Positions 5,877-7,695 of a stretch of DNA of 7,695 nucleotides are shown here, piece after piece. Positions within the stretch are counted from its first letter, which is position 1. Every line of letters starts with the position of its first letter. A program made the position numbers and the translations under genes. Origin of the DNA: an uncultured Atopobiaceae bacterium (GTDB taxonomy: Bacteria; Actinomycetota; Coriobacteriia; Coriobacteriales; Atopobiaceae); assembly GCA_905235165.1 (NCBI GenBank), contig CAJOKK010000115.1:1-7695 (forward strand), read 5' to 3'. The notes under the pieces were generated by a model. That model saw nothing but the letters and a program-made list of their open reading frames with translations. It was not told the origin of the DNA and did not search any database.

Positions 5877-5920
5877 GCAGCTGGCCTTGGGCGTCGTTCA
5901 AGGCGCGGCGCCCAAGCTGC
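5877..5920 (+). other. trpD-trpC intergenic hairpin
   Basis: GCAGC/GCTGC (5877-5881/5916-5920) and TTGGGCG/CGCCCAA (5887-5893/5909-5915) stack around a one-sided bulge and a 15-base loop. It starts directly after the trpD stop. No T-run follows. The rest of the 90-base gap is the trpC leader with its ribosome binding site; no small gene is apparent. Confidence 0.45.
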
Positions 5921-5966
5921 TAACCTGTGTGAGAAAGGCCTGCTCAGCACCAATGGAAGGAACGTC

Positions 5967-6782
5967 ATGCCCGATATGTCCAACATCTTGAACACCATCG
6001 CCAACCGTACCCGCGAGCGAGTTGAGGAGCACAAGCAGCTCCAGCCGCTCGACGAGCTGGCCGATCTTGCGCGCTCGCGCGCCGCGATGGAGGCCGGCAT
6101 CGGGCAGGCTCCCGTCGATTTCGAGCAGGCCCTTCGTGCCGAGGGCATGTCCTTTATCTGCGAGGCCAAGAAGGCGAGTCCCAGCAAGGGCGTTATCGCG
6201 GAGGAGTTTCCCTATCTGGACATTGCGCGCGACTACGAGGCGGCGGGCGCGGCGGCCATCAGCTGCCTGACGGAGCCCTACTGGTTCCTTGGGCAGGACC
6301 GCTACCTTGCCGAGATTGCGCGCGAGGTGTCCATCCCGGTCCTGCGCAAGGACTTCGTGGTTGACGAGTACATGGTCTACGAGGCGCGCCTCCTGGGCGC
6401 CAGTGCCGTCCTGCTCATCTGCGCGATCCTGACTGACGAGCAGCTGGCATCGTATGTGGCCCTTGCCGACGAGCTTGGCATGACCGCGCTCGTGGAGGCC
6501 TATTCCGAAGACGAGGTGCCGCGTGCGATTGCGGCAGGTGCCCGCGTCGTGGGCGTGAACAACCGCGACCTCAGGACCTTCTCGGTCGACTTCGAGAACA
6601 GCCTGCGCCTGCGCGAGCTGGTGGGGCCGGAGCGGGTCTTTGTCTCGGAGAGCGGCGTGTCGACGCGCGAGGACGTGGCGCGTCTGGAGGAGGCGGGAGT
6701 CGACGCGGTGCTGATTGGCGAGACGCTTATGCGCGCCGAGAATCGCCGTGCCAAGCTCGATGAGCTCAGGGGGCGTGCCTGA
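5967..6782 (+). CDS. trpC: indole-3-glycerol phosphate synthase
   Basis: TrpC closes the indole ring by decarboxylative cyclisation of CdRP, producing indole-3-glycerol phosphate. The 271-residue TIM barrel shows all the usual active-site segments: CEAKKASPSKG (E66, K68), LRKDFVVDEYMVYEARLLGA (K128), LVEAYSEDE (E177), GVNNRDLRTF (N199) and VSESGV (E228, S229). K128 and E177 fit the catalytic lysine and glutamate known in the family. The length is normal and it is not fused to TrpF. The start at 5967 has GGAAGG (5955-5960) at 6 bases; an in-frame ATG at 5976 would be too far. Its TGA overlaps the trpF ATG by one base, so the two are probably translationally coupled. Confidence 0.96.
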   Translation: MPDMSNILNTIANRTRERVEEHKQLQPLDELADLARSRAAMEAGIGQAPVDFEQALRAEGMSFICEAKKASPSKGVIAEEFPYLDIARDYEAAGAAAISCLTEPYWFLGQDRYLAEIAREVSIPVLRKDFVVDEYMVYEARLLGASAVLLICAILTDEQLASYVALADELGMTALVEAYSEDEVPRAIAAGARVVGVNNRDLRTFSVDFENSLRLRELVGPERVFVSESGVSTREDVARLEEAGVDAVLIGETLMRAENRRAKLDELRGRA

Positions 6783-7462
6783 TGGCCGATAAGCCCGTGC
6801 TGGACGCCCTGCTTGCCGAGGCGCGTCGAGAGGCGGCTCGTTCCTGGCTTTGCAGCGAGGGTCCCTGTCGCGTCAAGCTCTGCGGCATGTCGCGCGAGGA
6901 GGATATCGACGCGGTCAACGAGGCCATGCCCGACATGGTGGGCTTCGTGACGGGCTTTCCCAAGAGCCATCGCAACGTCGAGCCCGCCAGGCTCGCCTCG
7001 CTTGCCCCTTGCGTTGACGAACGCGTCTACCGCGTTGCGGTCTCGGTGAACGCCGAGGTCGGCCGCGTGGCGCACAACGCACGGCGTCACGTTGACATCG
7101 TGCAGCTGCATGGCGATGAGGACGAGGACTACCTGGCGTTCTTGCGCATGCGCAGCAAGGCCGGCATCATTCAGGCCTTCCGCATCCGAAGTCGTGCCGA
7201 CGTTGAGCGCGCCCTGCGCTCGTCGGCGGACATGGTTCTTCTCGACGCTGGGCAAGGCTCGGGCGAGCGCTTTGACTGGGAGCTTGTGGAGGGTGTTGAG
7301 AGGCCCTTCATTCTTGCCGGTGGCCTGACGCCCGAAAACGTGGGGGAGGCAATCAGGAGTTTGCATCCCTGGGGCGTTGACCTCTCGAGTGGCCTCGAGA
7401 GCAACCGCTTGAAAGATCCGCAGAAGATGGCAGCCGCTGTGGCTGCCGTGCGAAACGCATAA
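6782..7462 (+). CDS. trpF: phosphoribosylanthranilate isomerase
   Basis: TrpF isomerises PRA to CdRP, the substrate of TrpC. The 226-residue protein contains VKLCGMSREEDI with the likely general base C34, VGFVTGFPKSHRNV, VQLHGDE (107-113), LLDAGQGSGERFDW with the likely general acid D155, LAGGLTPENV, and GVDLSSGLE for phosphate binding. The order and spacing are normal. The unusual part is the N-terminus: about 29 residues, including LLAEARREAARSW, precede the first barrel strand, which in most family members starts within a few residues of Met. No ATG or GTG with a ribosome binding site lies closer to the barrel, so the extension is probably real. Translation likely depends on coupling to trpC through the TGATG junction. 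Confidence 0.95.
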   Translation: MADKPVLDALLAEARREAARSWLCSEGPCRVKLCGMSREEDIDAVNEAMPDMVGFVTGFPKSHRNVEPARLASLAPCVDERVYRVAVSVNAEVGRVAHNARRHVDIVQLHGDEDEDYLAFLRMRSKAGIIQAFRIRSRADVERALRSSADMVLLDAGQGSGERFDWELVEGVERPFILAGGLTPENVGEAIRSLHPWGVDLSSGLESNRLKDPQKMAAAVAAVRNA

Positions 7463-7466
7463 GGTG

Positions 7467-7493
7467 AGGCGCGAGGCAGGGCCTGCGCCTTTT
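7467..7493 (+). terminator. terminator-like hairpin between trpF and trpB
   Basis: AGGCGC-G-AGGC (7467-7477) pairs with GCCTGCGCCT (7481-7490), 10 base pairs with one bulged G and a 3-base loop, followed by TTTT (7490-7493). The run is short, and the trpB ribosome binding site (7494-7502) follows at once. It may cause partial termination, lower trpB expression, or mask its ribosome binding site. Confidence 0.45.
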
Positions 7494-7507
7494 GGAGAGG
7501 AGTACAC

Positions 7508-7695
7508 ATGAGCAATTCGCCGACGTCGAGAGGGCGCTTCGGCATCCACGGGGGCCAGTACATCCCCGAGACGCTGATGAACGCCGTTATCGAGCTCGAG
7601 GAGGCATACGACCACTACAAGGACGACCCCGAGTTCAATGCCGAGCTGACCGAGCTCTTCAACAACTATGCCGGCCGTCCGAGCCTTCTCTACTA
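7508..7695 (+). CDS. trpB: tryptophan synthase beta chain (N-terminal part, cut by window edge)
   Basis: TrpB condenses indole with L-serine on pyridoxal phosphate, normally as an alpha2-beta2 complex with TrpA. Only the first 62 residues are inside the window. They match the family start closely: GRFGIHGGQYIPETLMNAVI, then an acidic helix, then the AGRPSLLY segment just before the end. The PLP lysine lies further downstream and cannot be checked. The start has a strong GGAGAGGAG (7494-7502) at 5 bases. TrpA probably follows outside the window, as in other trpEGDCFBA operons. The frame is open to the last base. Confidence 0.96.
   Translation, partial: MSNSPTSRGRFGIHGGQYIPETLMNAVIELEEAYDHYKDDPEFNAELTELFNNYAGRPSLLY

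Overview
The window is high-GC bacterial DNA. It holds most of a tryptophan biosynthesis operon preceded by a small ArsC/Spx-like gene, and an insertion sequence sits upstream of that gene. The protein style (Lys/Arg-poor, Asp/Glu/Ala-rich, GC-rich third positions), strong Shine-Dalgarno sites and a T-box in a high-GC genome suggest an actinobacterium of class Coriobacteriia (Olsenella/Collinsella-like). This is an inference from general sequence character; no marker gene fixes the genus.

Bases 1-1881 are accessory. Three copies of a 44-base intergenic repeat are present, each carrying the dyad TGAGTCA-N17-TGACTCA. A complete IS110-family element of the IS1111 type (about 121-1761) has inserted inside the second copy and splits it cleanly into 96-120 and 1762-1780. 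The element has 12-bp subterminal inverted repeats, an intact 382-residue DEDD transposase (254-1402) and a 359-base non-coding right end. That right end carries short stretches matching both the target repeat and the element's own ends, arranged on either side of small hairpins. This is the layout expected of a bridge RNA (seekRNA).

Bases 1882-2244 encode a Spx/ArsC-fold thioredoxin-like protein with a CxxC motif. Bases 2245-2715 are non-coding but full: a probable sigma-70 promoter (2314-2342) and then a transcription-terminating T-box riboswitch (about 2366-2674). Its specifier is the Trp codon TGG (2456-2458), and its UGGC T-box bulge would fit a tRNA ending in GCCA.

Bases 2716-7695 carry trpE-trpG-trpD-trpC-trpF-trpB, all on the + strand; trpB runs off the right edge. 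The genes are tightly packed (4-base overlap trpE/trpG, 1-base overlap trpC/trpF) with three intergenic hairpins. Together they convert chorismate to tryptophan: TrpE/TrpG make anthranilate, TrpD adds phosphoribosyl, TrpF isomerises, TrpC closes the indole ring and TrpB condenses indole with serine. Uncharged tRNA-Trp should open the T-box and switch on the whole unit. The one lesion is in trpE, which changes frame at about 2953. That is either a real inactivation or a sequence error, and it decides whether this strain can make tryptophan.
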